Positions 1 through 6,282 of a stretch of DNA of 6,979 bases are shown one piece after another. Within the stretch, counting starts at the first letter, position 1, and every line of letters starts with the position of its first letter. The stretch covers positions 1 to 6,979 of the forward strand of contig CAYOQG010000295.1 of NCBI GenBank assembly GCA_964405925.1, in the 5' to 3' direction. The notes under the pieces are model-generated. The model did no database searches, was not told the origin of the DNA, and saw nothing but the letters and a program-made list of their open reading frames with translations. Origin of the DNA: GCA-020344555 sp964405925. Lineage in GTDB: Bacteria; Planctomycetota; Phycisphaerae; UBA1845. Both the position numbers and the translations under genes were made by a program.

Positions 1-2983
1 CATACACCTTGACCATCTCGAGAACGCCTGACGGAAGCTCGTCACCACGCTTCATCTGAGCCGCCTTGCGATCGCGCTCCTCCTGGATCTCCTCGATCCT
101 CGGCCAGAATCGATCCACGATCCTCAGGCAGTCTTCCCGTTTTGCTGCCGGTCTGACCCACTTCAGATCGCGTGCCCGAACCTGCTCCGCAAAGGCTAAC
201 ACTTGCTCGAGGATAACCTCGTCCAAGTTGCTGTGACCGACCTTCTGCCGGGTGTTGGGGTCGATCATCGGTGCGCCCATAACCTCCTCGATCTCCGTAC
301 ACATCTGTCTGAAGCATGAAAGCACCTTGGCGTTCTGCGCGACCAAGTACTCCTCAATCTCTCGCTCGAGTATACTTTTCTGCTGATCGCTCATGTGCAG
401 CCGACGACTAAATCGCTTCGAGCCCAACACAATCCCTTCCTCACCCGCGGGCAGCTCCAGCGAGTCATTCTTCACGTCCTCACCAGCCCGGCCGAAGATT
501 GCGTGCAACAGCTTCTCCTCCGGGCTCAGCTCGCTCTTGGACTTCGGGCTGACTTTGCCAACCAGGATGTCCCCTTGCCGGACATAAGTTCCCGATCGCA
601 CGATGCCGTTTTCGTCCAGATTCGCCAATGCCCGCTCCGACACGTTCGGAATGTCCGCAGTGAATTCCTCGCGCCCGAGCTTGGTCTCCCGCACCTCGAC
701 ATCGTATTCGTCGATGTGAATACTCGTGAGAGCATCGGTCTTGACCAACCGCTCGCTGATGATGATCGCATCCTCGAAGTTGTGCCCGTCGTAAGTCATG
801 AAGGCGACGAGCAGGTTCCTGCCCAGAGCAAGCTCCCCACTCATGGTCGCTGGACCGTCCGCGACGATATCGCCCTGCTTGACCCGCTGGCCAACGCGCA
901 CGAGAGGCTTTTGGTTCATGCACGTTCGCTCATTGAGACCCTGAAACTTGCGGAGGACATACTCATCGGTGTCGTCGATCACGATCCGCCGGGCATCGAC
1001 GGCCGTAACTTTCCCGCTCGTGCGGGCCCGAACGACCATCCCACTGTTCGCTGCCACCGACAGTTCCATACCCGTGGCAACCAACGGAGGTTCCACTTGC
1101 AGGAGCGGTACCGCCTGCCGCTGCATGTTCGAACCCATCAAGGCACGGTTCGCGTCGTCGTGCTCGAGGAATGGAATCAACGCCGCCGACACGCCGACCG
1201 TTTGTTTGGGGGAGATGTCAACGTACGTCACATCCTCGCTGGAAACCTGTCCAAGATCGCCATACTTTCGCACCAGGACCGCACCTTCTTGCAGGCAGCC
1301 GGTCTCGGGGTCCACCGCCTCGGGTGGGGCCAGGATCTCCCGCATCTCTTCGTCGGCACGGAGGTAATGAGGTTCGCCGAGCTTGCCCCCCTTTTGAACC
1401 GTGCGATAGGGCGTGATCAAGAAGCCGTAATCGTCGACCATGCTGTAGATGCCGAGCGAGGCGATCAGCCCGATGTTCGTGCCTTCCGGCGTCTCGATCG
1501 GGCAAATCCGTCCATAGTGACTGATGTGGACGTCGCGCACCTCGAAACCCGCACGCTTGCGGTTGAGCCCACCCGGACCGAGGGCTGACAGACGCCGCTC
1601 GTGTGTCAGTTGCGACAAGGGATTGGTCTGGTCCACCACCTGCGACAACTCACCTCTCCCGAAGAACAGCTCGATAGCCGAACTGATTGCCTTGCTGTTG
1701 ATCAGCTCCGCCACCCGACCCAGTTCGTCGGGATTCTTCAGGCTCATCCGCTCTTGAACGGTCCGCCGCAGCTTCAGAAATCCTTTCCGCATTTCATCGG
1801 CGCAGAGCTCGTCCAAGGTGCGAAGCCGCCTGTTTCCGAGGTGGTCAATATCGTCCACCGCGAACGCTGCCTCTCCCGTTCGCAGCTTGAGCAGGTACTT
1901 CAAACAGTGGAGCATATCCTCCGTCGTCAGTGTCATCGGACCGCCATCGCCTGGGATCTCAAACTTGCGATTCAGACGGAACCGCCCAACCTTGCCCAGA
2001 CGGTATCGGTTCTCATCATAGAACTTCTCGCCAAACAGCTTCTTGGCCTTCTCCAGTTGAGGCGGGTTACCGGGGCGCAGGCGACCGTAGATCTTCAGAC
2101 ATGCTTCTTCATGCGAGCGGCTCGTATCTTCTGCCAATGTGTTGAGGATCAAAGGATCACTCACCTGGCTAATGACCCGTAACTGTCTCAGCGATGAGGC
2201 CTGAATCCGCTCGATCATGTCACCTATTTGACACCCGGCACGAACGAGCACGTCTTCCGTGTCCTCATCGACGATGGGCGTGACCGTGTACATGTCCGGC
2301 GTCAGCGCCGACGTCCGCACCATCTTGGTCCGATAAAACTCCTCCACAACCGACTCGTCCGTCGAGTAGGCCGGATCCATGGCCCGCAAGAACATCGTTG
2401 CCGGAAGCTTGCTCGACTGATCAATCCGAACCACAAGAACGTCTTTCTTCGTAACCTCGATCTCGATCCAACTGCCCCGCTCGGGAATGATCCGGCAGGA
2501 ATGCAGCGCCCGATCGCCCTCCGCCTGGTCCTTGATGAAGTCCACACCCGGGGACCGGTGAAGCTGGGAGACAATTACCCGCTCGGCGCCATTGATGATA
2601 AACTCACCACCGCCGATCATGACGGGCATGTCACCCAAGTAGACCAAGTCCTCCTGGATCTCATCACTGTCCTTACGCACCAAGCGCAACCGCACCCTCA
2701 GCGGCATGCCATAGGTCAAGCGCAATTCGCGGCACTCATCAGGTGTGTAGCGAGGCTTACCCAGCTCATAATTGATAAAGTGCAGTGACAGGCTTCCGTC
2801 GTAGCTCTCGATCGGGAACATCTCCCGAAGCAAGGCTTCCAACCCACGATTCTCACGCTCGTCGGGCGGGGCCTCCTCCTGGAGAAACCGACCGTATGAC
2901 TTGGTCTGGATGCCGATCAGATCCGGCACCGGCATCCCATCCCCCACTTTCGAATAATTACGTACCGGAAGTACTGCATTCAT
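1..2983 (-). CDS. rpoB: DNA-directed RNA polymerase subunit beta (3' end beyond the left edge)
   Basis: Beta subunit of RNA polymerase, which forms one jaw of the catalytic cleft and the rifampicin pocket. I translated long stretches of the minus strand, including both ends and the catalytic core, and found an open frame of 994 codons with no stop. It starts MNAVLPVRNYSKVGDG. Landmarks visible are the N-terminal segment GGEFIINGAERVIVSQLHRS (about 125-145), VDDIDHLGNRR (about 375), the rifampicin region 442-468, GPGGLNRKRAGFEVRDVH, RICPIETPEG, RALMGSNMQRQAVPLL (about 610-625), and LSPEEKLLHAIFGRAGEDVK (about 812-831). The frame ends at GVLEMVKVY, just before the expected GDKMAGRHGNKG motif, so roughly the last quarter of the protein is outside the window. 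A charged, mostly helical segment at about 850-980 corresponds to the E. coli beta-i9 lineage insertion; the large E. coli i4 insertion appears absent. Start ATG at 2981-2983 has a good GAGGG site 8 nt upstream. rpoC should follow. Confidence 0.98.
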   Translation of the reverse strand, partial: MNAVLPVRNYSKVGDGMPVPDLIGIQTKSYGRFLQEEAPPDERENRGLEALLREMFPIESYDGSLSLHFINYELGKPRYTPDECRELRLTYGMPLRVRLRLVRKDSDEIQEDLVYLGDMPVMIGGGEFIINGAERVIVSQLHRSPGVDFIKDQAEGDRALHSCRIIPERGSWIEIEVTKKDVLVVRIDQSSKLPATMFLRAMDPAYSTDESVVEEFYRTKMVRTSALTPDMYTVTPIVDEDTEDVLVRAGCQIGDMIERIQASSLRQLRVISQVSDPLILNTLAEDTSRSHEEACLKIYGRLRPGNPPQLEKAKKLFGEKFYDENRYRLGKVGRFRLNRKFEIPGDGGPMTLTTEDMLHCLKYLLKLRTGEAAFAVDDIDHLGNRRLRTLDELCADEMRKGFLKLRRTVQERMSLKNPDELGRVAELINSKAISSAIELFFGRGELSQVVDQTNPLSQLTHERRLSALGPGGLNRKRAGFEVRDVHISHYGRICPIETPEGTNIGLIASLGIYSMVDDYGFLITPYRTVQKGGKLGEPHYLRADEEMREILAPPEAVDPETGCLQEGAVLVRKYGDLGQVSSEDVTYVDISPKQTVGVSAALIPFLEHDDANRALMGSNMQRQAVPLLQVEPPLVATGMELSVAANSGMVVRARTSGKVTAVDARRIVIDDTDEYVLRKFQGLNERTCMNQKPLVRVGQRVKQGDIVADGPATMSGELALGRNLLVAFMTYDGHNFEDAIIISERLVKTDALTSIHIDEYDVEVRETKLGREEFTADIPNVSERALANLDENGIVRSGTYVRQGDILVGKVSPKSKSELSPEEKLLHAIFGRAGEDVKNDSLELPAGEEGIVLGSKRFSRRLHMSDQQKSILEREIEEYLVAQNAKVLSCFRQMCTEIEEVMGAPMIDPNTRQKVGHSNLDEVILEQVLAFAEQVRARDLKWVRPAAKREDCLRIVDRFWPRIEEIQEERDRKAAQMKRGDELPSGVLEMVKVY

Positions 2984-2991
2984 CGATTCAA

Positions 2992-2996
2992 CCCTC
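2992..2996 (-). promoter_or_regulatory. Ribosome binding site of rpoB
   Basis: The minus strand reads GAGGG here, 8 nt before the ATG at 2983. It is one of the clearer Shine-Dalgarno sequences in the cluster and supports the chosen rpoB start, which also gives the normal short N-terminus before the conserved YSKVGDGMPVPDLIGIQ segment. Confidence 0.75.
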
Positions 2997-3026
2997 GATC
3001 TATGCGGTCCCACGGAGCGCAGCAAG

Positions 3027-3056
3027 GCGCGTCGGGGCGATTAGCCCGATCCGCGC
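3027..3056 (-). promoter_or_regulatory. Stem-loop in the rpoB 5' leader
   Basis: Bases 3027-3031 (gcgcg) pair with 3052-3056 (cgcgc), and 3032-3036 (tcggg) pair with 3045-3049 (cccga). This leaves a 2-nt bulge at 3050-3051 and an 8-nt loop. In the rpoB mRNA it lies about 44-73 nt upstream of the start codon. It is not followed by a U-tract. It could be a processing or attenuation element; the function is inference. Confidence 0.5.
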
Positions 3057-3098
3057 ATCAACAACTGTCGAAACTCTTTGGGGACGACCCATCGGCCG

Positions 3099-3151
3099 GT
3101 GAGGCATCCGGTAGACCGGCTGTCCCGACATGCCGGTCGATCCCGCCTCAC
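3099..3151 (-). promoter_or_regulatory. Long imperfect hairpin between rplL and rpoB
   Basis: The outer stem pairs 3099-3105 (gtgaggc) with 3145-3151 (gcctcac). A 3-bp step pairs 3106-3108 with 3139-3141, and an inner 7-bp stem pairs 3114-3120 (gaccggc) with 3132-3138 (gccggtc) around an 11-nt loop. Together these give 17 pairs in one nested structure. A long, bulged double-stranded arm at this position resembles, in kind only, the RNase III site between rplL and rpoB of E. coli. Confidence 0.5.
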
Positions 3152-3276
3152 GGCAGACATGCAATCCTGCAGTCCTGACAAAACGCGTTTCGCAAACCTC
3201 TCTACAGACAACGACCACCCGGTGAAGCTCGTCCACACCGCCCCAGGCAGCCCGAGTCGGCCAGCGGAACCGTGCC

Positions 3277-3687
3277 CTACTCGATTGTCACCGCTCCGCC
3301 AACTTCCTCGATTTCGGCCTTCATCTTCTCCGCCTCTTCCTTTGAGACGCCTTCCTTGATCGGTTTGGGGCAGCTCTCAACAAGCTCCTTTGCCTCCTTC
3401 AAACCCAGCCCGGTCTGCGCCCGAACCACCTTGATGACCTGAATCTTCTTGTCACCAAAAGCGGCCAGGATCACGTTGAACGAGGTCTTTTCCTCCACCT
3501 CGGCAGCGGGTGCCCCACCTTCTCCGCCAAGGGCAGCCACCATGACACCACCACTAGCCGGCTCAATGCCGTGTACTTCCTTCAGGCAATCAACCAGCGA
3601 CTGGGCGTCCTTCACCTTCAAATTAACGATCTTTTCCGCAAGCTCGGTGACCTCCGAACTGAACTCCTTCGCCGGGGCTTCGGCCAT
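3277..3687 (-). CDS. rplL: 50S ribosomal protein L7/L12
   Basis: Stalk protein of the large subunit, present as several dimers bound to L10, which recruits and stimulates translational GTPases. The product is 136 residues, slightly longer than the usual 120-130. The N-terminal dimerisation and L10-binding domain covers about 8-43 (TELAEKIVNLKVKDAQSLVD). A Gly/Ala-rich hinge follows at about 44-66. The C-terminal factor-binding domain is about 67-136, with the diagnostic VIKVVRAQTGLGLKEAKELV and the KEGVSKEEAEKMK helix. The ATG at 3685-3687 is preceded by a strong AAGGAG with a 10-nt spacer, the best ribosome binding site in the window, consistent with the need for more L7/L12 than other ribosomal proteins. 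It lies 176 nt after rplJ and 293 nt before rpoB. The stop is TAG. Confidence 0.98.
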   Translation of the reverse strand: MAEAPAKEFSSEVTELAEKIVNLKVKDAQSLVDCLKEVHGIEPASGGVMVAALGGEGGAPAAEVEEKTSFNVILAAFGDKKIQVIKVVRAQTGLGLKEAKELVESCPKPIKEGVSKEEAEKMKAEIEEVGGAVTIE

Positions 3688-3697
3688 CTCGTGTATG

Positions 3698-3703
3698 CTC
3701 CTT
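3698..3703 (-). promoter_or_regulatory. Strong ribosome binding site of rplL
   Basis: The minus strand reads AAGGAG, 10 nt before the rplL ATG. It is clearly stronger than the sites of secE, nusG, rplK and rplJ, which fits high translation of the multi-copy stalk protein. Confidence 0.75.
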
Positions 3704-3721
3704 CCGTTTCGTCAAGCGCCA

Positions 3722-3772
3722 CGCCAATAGGCGACCCACCCACTGCGGGTCATTTCATTCGCCGACGGCGAA
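3722..3772 (-). promoter_or_regulatory. Cluster of three hairpins between rplJ and rplL
   Basis: Three adjacent inverted repeats lie in the 176-nt gap (3688-3863). The first, in transcription order, is a perfect 6-bp stem ttcgcc/ggcgaa at 3758-3763/3767-3772 with a 3-nt loop. The second is gaccc/gggtc at 3733-3737/3747-3751 with a 9-nt loop. The third is cgcc/ggcg at 3722-3725/3730-3733 with an AATA loop. The second and third share base 3733, so they cannot both form fully. None is followed by a U-tract. The rest of the gap (about 3773-3863) shows a pyrimidine-rich plus strand but no gene. A role in rplL mRNA stability, processing or translation is inferred. Confidence 0.45.
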
Positions 3773-3863
3773 CCAGTCAGCGTGAAGCGTAAGTTCACTC
3801 TCTTTCTTGTCTTTCCCCGTCCCGCGTTGCTCAAAGGCGAGCAGCTCTATCATCTATCTGCCG

Positions 3864-4379
3864 TCAAGCCGCTTTGTCCACCAACACCTTGAGGCAACCC
3901 GCGAGCTTCGACTGCGGCGAGGCAATGCAAGCAGCCACCCCCCTACCCGGCGAGCCGATCAGCAAGGCCAGCTCACCCAGCACTTCCGCGCTGCTCTTCA
4001 TCTTCGAAACCTCCTCAACGGTCAGGAGGTTCGGATCGCCGTCTACAATCGCCTGCTTCAGCGTAAGCGTTGTAAACTCTTTCGCAGCCTCCACCAGCAC
4101 CTTGGCGGTTTCTACGAGCGACTCAGAGGACGTCGTCACCAACGCACAGGGCCCTTGCAGGGCCGCACCCAACGGCTCAAGCGGCGAATCCGCAAATGCC
4201 CGCCGGGCGAGACTGTTCTTGACGACCTCCACCCGAGCCGACTTCTCGCGCAAGCTGCGACGCAGGGTCTGCTGGGCCGCCACGTCCATCCCCGTCATAT
4301 CGATGACGCAAGCACTATCGATCCCGTCGTAGCGCTCCACCAACTCCGCTGTAATCATCGCCTTGACGGCTTTGCTCAT
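3864..4379 (-). CDS. rplJ: 50S ribosomal protein L10
   Basis: Base of the L7/L12 stalk: it binds 23S rRNA in the GTPase-associated centre with L11, and its C-terminal helix anchors L7/L12 dimers. The 171-residue product matches the usual bacterial length (about 165-175). Visible landmarks are MSKAVKAMITAEL at the N-terminus, the RNA-binding segment RVEVVKNSLARRAF (49-62), PLEPLGAALQGPCALVT (66-82), a central alpha/beta core, and a C-terminal amphipathic helix SPQSKLAGCLKVLVDKA (154-170) suited to L7/L12 binding. The ATG at 4377-4379 lies only 17 nt after the rplA stop with at best a weak GGGA-like site, so translation may depend on coupling to rplA. L10 commonly represses its own operon through a leader just upstream of rplJ; there is no room for that leader here. 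The stop is TGA. Confidence 0.97.
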   Translation of the reverse strand: MSKAVKAMITAELVERYDGIDSACVIDMTGMDVAAQQTLRRSLREKSARVEVVKNSLARRAFADSPLEPLGAALQGPCALVTTSSESLVETAKVLVEAAKEFTTLTLKQAIVDGDPNLLTVEEVSKMKSSAEVLGELALLIGSPGRGVAACIASPQSKLAGCLKVLVDKAA

Positions 4380-4396
4380 CGCTTCATCCCGCTTTT

Positions 4397-5125
4397 TTAG
4401 GCACTCGCTGCAATCGCCACGGACGGCGTCTGGGCAGCCGAGAGGTAAACACTCTTGATATACTGACCTTTGGCGGCCGCGGGCTTGATCTTGTTAACGT
4501 GCTCCATGACCGCCTCAATGTTCTCTTTCAGGTCCGAATCGGCGAAACTCACCTTCCCAACGGGCAAGTGAATATTCCCACCCGCGTCGTTGCGATACTC
4601 TAACCGCCCGGCGGCAAACTCCTTCACCGCTTGGACCACGTCCGGTGTCACCGTCCCCGCTTTGGGCGTGGGCATCTTGCCCTGAGGTCCCAAGATGCGA
4701 CCGAGTTTCCCCACCTTCCCCATCATGGAGGGATGGGCGACCGCGACGTCGAAATCAAACCAGCCCTTCTGCACCTTCTCCACAAGCTCGTCGGCGCCGG
4801 CGTCGGCCGCACCGGCCTCTTTGGCAGCCTCAGCCGTATCCCCCTCGCAAAACGCGATGACCGTGCGCGACTTACCGATCCCCTTCGGAAGCGAAATCGC
4901 TCCGCGAAGCATCTGATCCGCCTGCCGCGCGTCGATCCCCAGGTGAACCACAAGCTCGACGGTTTGGTCGATCTTCTTGCGCTTCTTCCCGTTCTTGTAC
5001 TTGCGGTCCGCATCGACCGCCGCCATCTTCTTGATCTGCGCGATACCTTCCGCGACGCTCACCGGCGTCGAACTTCCGCCCCCAAGCTCGGTCTGCTTCC
5101 GGTATCGTACGCTGCGGTAACCCAT
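4397..5125 (-). CDS. rplA: 50S ribosomal protein L1
   Basis: Forms the mobile L1 stalk that helps release the E-site tRNA; in many bacteria it also represses the rplK-rplA mRNA. The product is 242 residues. The family signature is at about 137-161 (GKVGKLGRILGPQGKMPTPK and following), LGIDARQADQMLRGAISLPK is at 62-81, and the C-terminal KGQYIKSVYLS is at 219-229. Relative to E. coli L1 it has a short basic insertion around 40-53 (DRKYKNGKKRKKID). The frame is open further upstream to 5191, but I chose the ATG at 5123-5125 because it gives MGYRSVRYRKQ, typical of L1. It also has GGAG 10 nt upstream and avoids overlapping rplK. The gene begins 35 nt after rplK. The TAA stop sits at the start of a run of six A residues. 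Confidence 0.97.
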   Translation of the reverse strand: MGYRSVRYRKQTELGGGSSTPVSVAEGIAQIKKMAAVDADRKYKNGKKRKKIDQTVELVVHLGIDARQADQMLRGAISLPKGIGKSRTVIAFCEGDTAEAAKEAGAADAGADELVEKVQKGWFDFDVAVAHPSMMGKVGKLGRILGPQGKMPTPKAGTVTPDVVQAVKEFAAGRLEYRNDAGGNIHLPVGKVSFADSDLKENIEAVMEHVNKIKPAAAKGQYIKSVYLSAAQTPSVAIAASA

Positions 5126-5135
5126 AACCGTTCTT

Positions 5136-5139
5136 CTCC
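5136..5139 (-). promoter_or_regulatory. Ribosome binding site of rplA
   Basis: The minus strand reads GGAG (in GGAGAAG), 10 nt before the ATG at 5125. It decides in favour of this start over upstream non-ATG starts that would overlap rplK. Confidence 0.6.
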
Positions 5140-5160
5140 AACGCCTAGCGAAGCTGCATC

Positions 5161-5619
5161 CTAATCGGCGATCTCGATGCCCATCGAACACGCCGTACCG
5201 GCTACGATGCGTTCCGCCGCCTCAACCGTGTACGCGTTCAGGTCCGGTAGCTTCTTCTTGGCAATCGCACGAAGCTGCTCCGACGTCACTGTGCCCACCT
5301 TCTCCTTGTTGGGCACTCCGCTGCCCTTCGCGAGTTGGGCCGCTTCCTTCAAAAGCACCGAAGCAGGCGGGCTCTTGACCTCAAAGTCAAACGTACGATC
5401 GGCGTAGACATTGATGACCACTGACACCGGCATGCCGTTTAGCGGTCCGGTCGCAGCATTGAACTGCTGCACAAACTGACCAATGTTGAGTCCGTGCTGT
5501 CCTAGTGCAGGTCCAATGGGAGGAGCCGGCGTCGCTTGCCCACCTGGCGCTTGCAGCTTGATGACCGCCGTGAGCTCCTTCTTCTTCTTACCTTTAACTG
5601 CTTTCGCCACTTCAGTCAT
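5161..5619 (-). CDS. rplK: 50S ribosomal protein L11
   Basis: Binds the 1070-region hairpin of 23S rRNA in the GTPase-associated centre next to L10 and takes part in factor binding and the stringent response. The product is 152 residues, a little longer than the common 141-147 because of a lysine-rich N-terminus (VKGKKKKE, 8-15). Landmarks are the proline-rich switch TPAPPIGPALGQHGLNIGQF (30-49), FNAATGPLNGMPV (53-65), and the rRNA-binding C-terminal domain from about 82, with KVGTVTSEQLRAIAKKKLPD at 107-126 and the final TACSMGIEI. I chose the ATG at 5617-5619. An in-frame TTG at 5631 would add four residues (MLGR) and has no better ribosome binding site. Both starts lack a good Shine-Dalgarno sequence. 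The gene lies 51 nt after nusG and 35 nt before rplA. Confidence 0.96.
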   Translation of the reverse strand: MTEVAKAVKGKKKKELTAVIKLQAPGGQATPAPPIGPALGQHGLNIGQFVQQFNAATGPLNGMPVSVVINVYADRTFDFEVKSPPASVLLKEAAQLAKGSGVPNKEKVGTVTSEQLRAIAKKKLPDLNAYTVEAAERIVAGTACSMGIEIAD

Positions 5620-5648
5620 CCGTCCCAGCAAACCAAGCCATCGGCGCA

Positions 5649-5669
5649 GCCGGCGTAACGCTCGCCGGC
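5649..5669 (-). promoter_or_regulatory. GC-rich hairpin between nusG and rplK
   Basis: A perfect 7-bp stem, gccggcg (5649-5655) with cgccggc (5663-5669), encloses a 7-nt loop. In the mRNA it begins one base after the nusG TAA and ends about 30 nt before the rplK ATG. No U-tract follows, so it is not a classical terminator. It could protect the secE-nusG message, act as a partial attenuator, or be part of an L1-responsive leader of rplK-rplA; which of these applies cannot be told from sequence alone. Confidence 0.55.
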
Positions 5670-5670
5670 C

Positions 5671-6282
5671 TTACTCGACCTTCTCCAACTGCCAGTATCC
5701 CACCTCGACGGGTGTCATCCGTCCGAAAATCGAAACGATGACGTTGACCATCCCCCGCCGCTCGTCTACCGACTCAACCTCACCCTCGTAGCTCTCAAAC
5801 GCACCGTCGGTGATCTTGACCTGGTCACCGCTCTGGATGTTCAGACCCGAGAGTCCCGGCTGCTCCTCGGCCTTCTCGGACGCCGCCAACATCTGAATAA
5901 CATCATGCTCCGGCATGCTCGTGGGTTTGCCATCCGAACCGATGAAGTCGCCGACACCGGTCGTCTCCTTCACCATGAACCACACCTTCTCGGCAACTGC
6001 CCCGTCATCCTCGCAAGCCATCTCCACAAACACATACCCAGGATAGAGCTTCCGCTCCACCACCCGGAGCACACCCCCCTTCATTCGCTTTTCCTTCAGC
6101 GTCGGCACGAGGATCCGCCCCACACGATCCTCCAAGCCTTCAATGGCGACCTTTCGTTGGAGCGCCTCCCGCACCTGCTCCTCCTTGTTGGAGGCAACAC
6201 GCAAGACGTACCACTTCATCCCGGGTGCGGTGATCGCGGTCGGGCTTGAGTCCTGTGGTGATGTCGAGCTTTCCTCGGTCAT
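5671..6282 (-). CDS. nusG: Transcription termination/antitermination factor NusG
   Basis: Binds the clamp of RNA polymerase through its NGN domain, and binds Rho or ribosomal protein S10 through its KOW domain, coupling transcription with translation. The product is 203 residues. Residues 1-21 are a Ser/Thr/Pro-rich tail. The NGN domain spans about 22-135 (MKWYVLRVASNKEEQVREAL, then VVERKLYPGYVFVEM at 74-88). The KOW domain spans about 148-203, with SIFGRMTPVEV at 184-194. A short acidic insertion (CEDDGAVAEKV, 90-100) and the segment TTGVGDFIGSDGKP (107-120) differ from E. coli and recall planctomycete NusG. The ATG at 6280-6282 overlaps the secE stop as ATGA, which argues for coupling. An internal ATG at 6219 (MKWYVL) would remove the tail but has no ribosome binding site. 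The open frame extends upstream to 6552, but that part is antiparallel to nothing and simply overlaps secE in another frame. Confidence 0.96.
   Translation of the reverse strand: MTEESSTSPQDSSPTAITAPGMKWYVLRVASNKEEQVREALQRKVAIEGLEDRVGRILVPTLKEKRMKGGVLRVVERKLYPGYVFVEMACEDDGAVAEKVWFMVKETTGVGDFIGSDGKPTSMPEHDVIQMLAASEKAEEQPGLSGLNIQSGDQVKITDGAFESYEGEVESVDERRGMVNVIVSIFGRMTPVEVGYWQLEKVE

Larger units (their letters stand above)
2984..3276 (-). other. Structured rplL-rpoB intergenic region (293 nt)
   Basis: This gap has no gene I can support. It holds two imperfect stem-loops (3027-3056 and 3099-3151), a perfect 10-bp palindrome AAACGCGTTT at 3181-3190, and the rpoB ribosome binding site. I see no U-tract after either hairpin, so neither looks like a simple intrinsic terminator, and I could not find a convincing -35/-10 pair. 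In E. coli the equivalent gap is known to contain a partial attenuator and an RNase III processing site that separate ribosomal-protein expression from rpoBC expression. A similar role here is inferred from position and structure only. Short GTG-start frames on the minus strand (for example 3000-3236) are arginine-rich, unrecognised and overlap the hairpins. Confidence 0.6.

Noticed and set aside
480..923. Minus-strand frame of 147 codons inside rpoB
   Set aside because: It lies in another frame of the same strand within strongly conserved rpoB sequence and has no recognisable domain.
395..1588. Long plus-strand open frame (397 codons), with similar ones at 1601-2182 and 2228-2788
   Set aside because: They lie antisense to rpoB in the same codon register. 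Stops there would need TTA, CTA or TCA codons in rpoB, which this GC-rich gene rarely uses. The translations are rich in His, Arg and Leu and resemble no family.
3181..3190. Perfect palindrome AAACGCGTTT as a regulator binding site
   Set aside because: A single 10-bp palindrome without a second copy or a nearby promoter is not enough to call an operator.
3000..3236. Possible small gene (78 codons, GTG start) between rplL and rpoB
   Set aside because: It is arginine-rich and unrecognised, overlaps both hairpins and is matched by another open frame in the same stretch, so it is probably chance in GC-rich DNA.
3078..3359. Plus-strand frame of 93 codons over the rplL end and the intergenic gap
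   Set aside because: It runs into rplL on the opposite strand, its translation is low-complexity Pro/Arg/Ser, and it has no ribosome binding site that I can see.
4631..5164. Plus-strand frame of 177 codons antisense to rplA
   Set aside because: rplA is unmistakable on the other strand; this is its shadow.
5126..5191. N-terminal extension of rplA by 22 codons
   Set aside because: It would overlap rplK, does not resemble L1 and leaves the GGAG-ATG pair at 5139-5123 unexplained.
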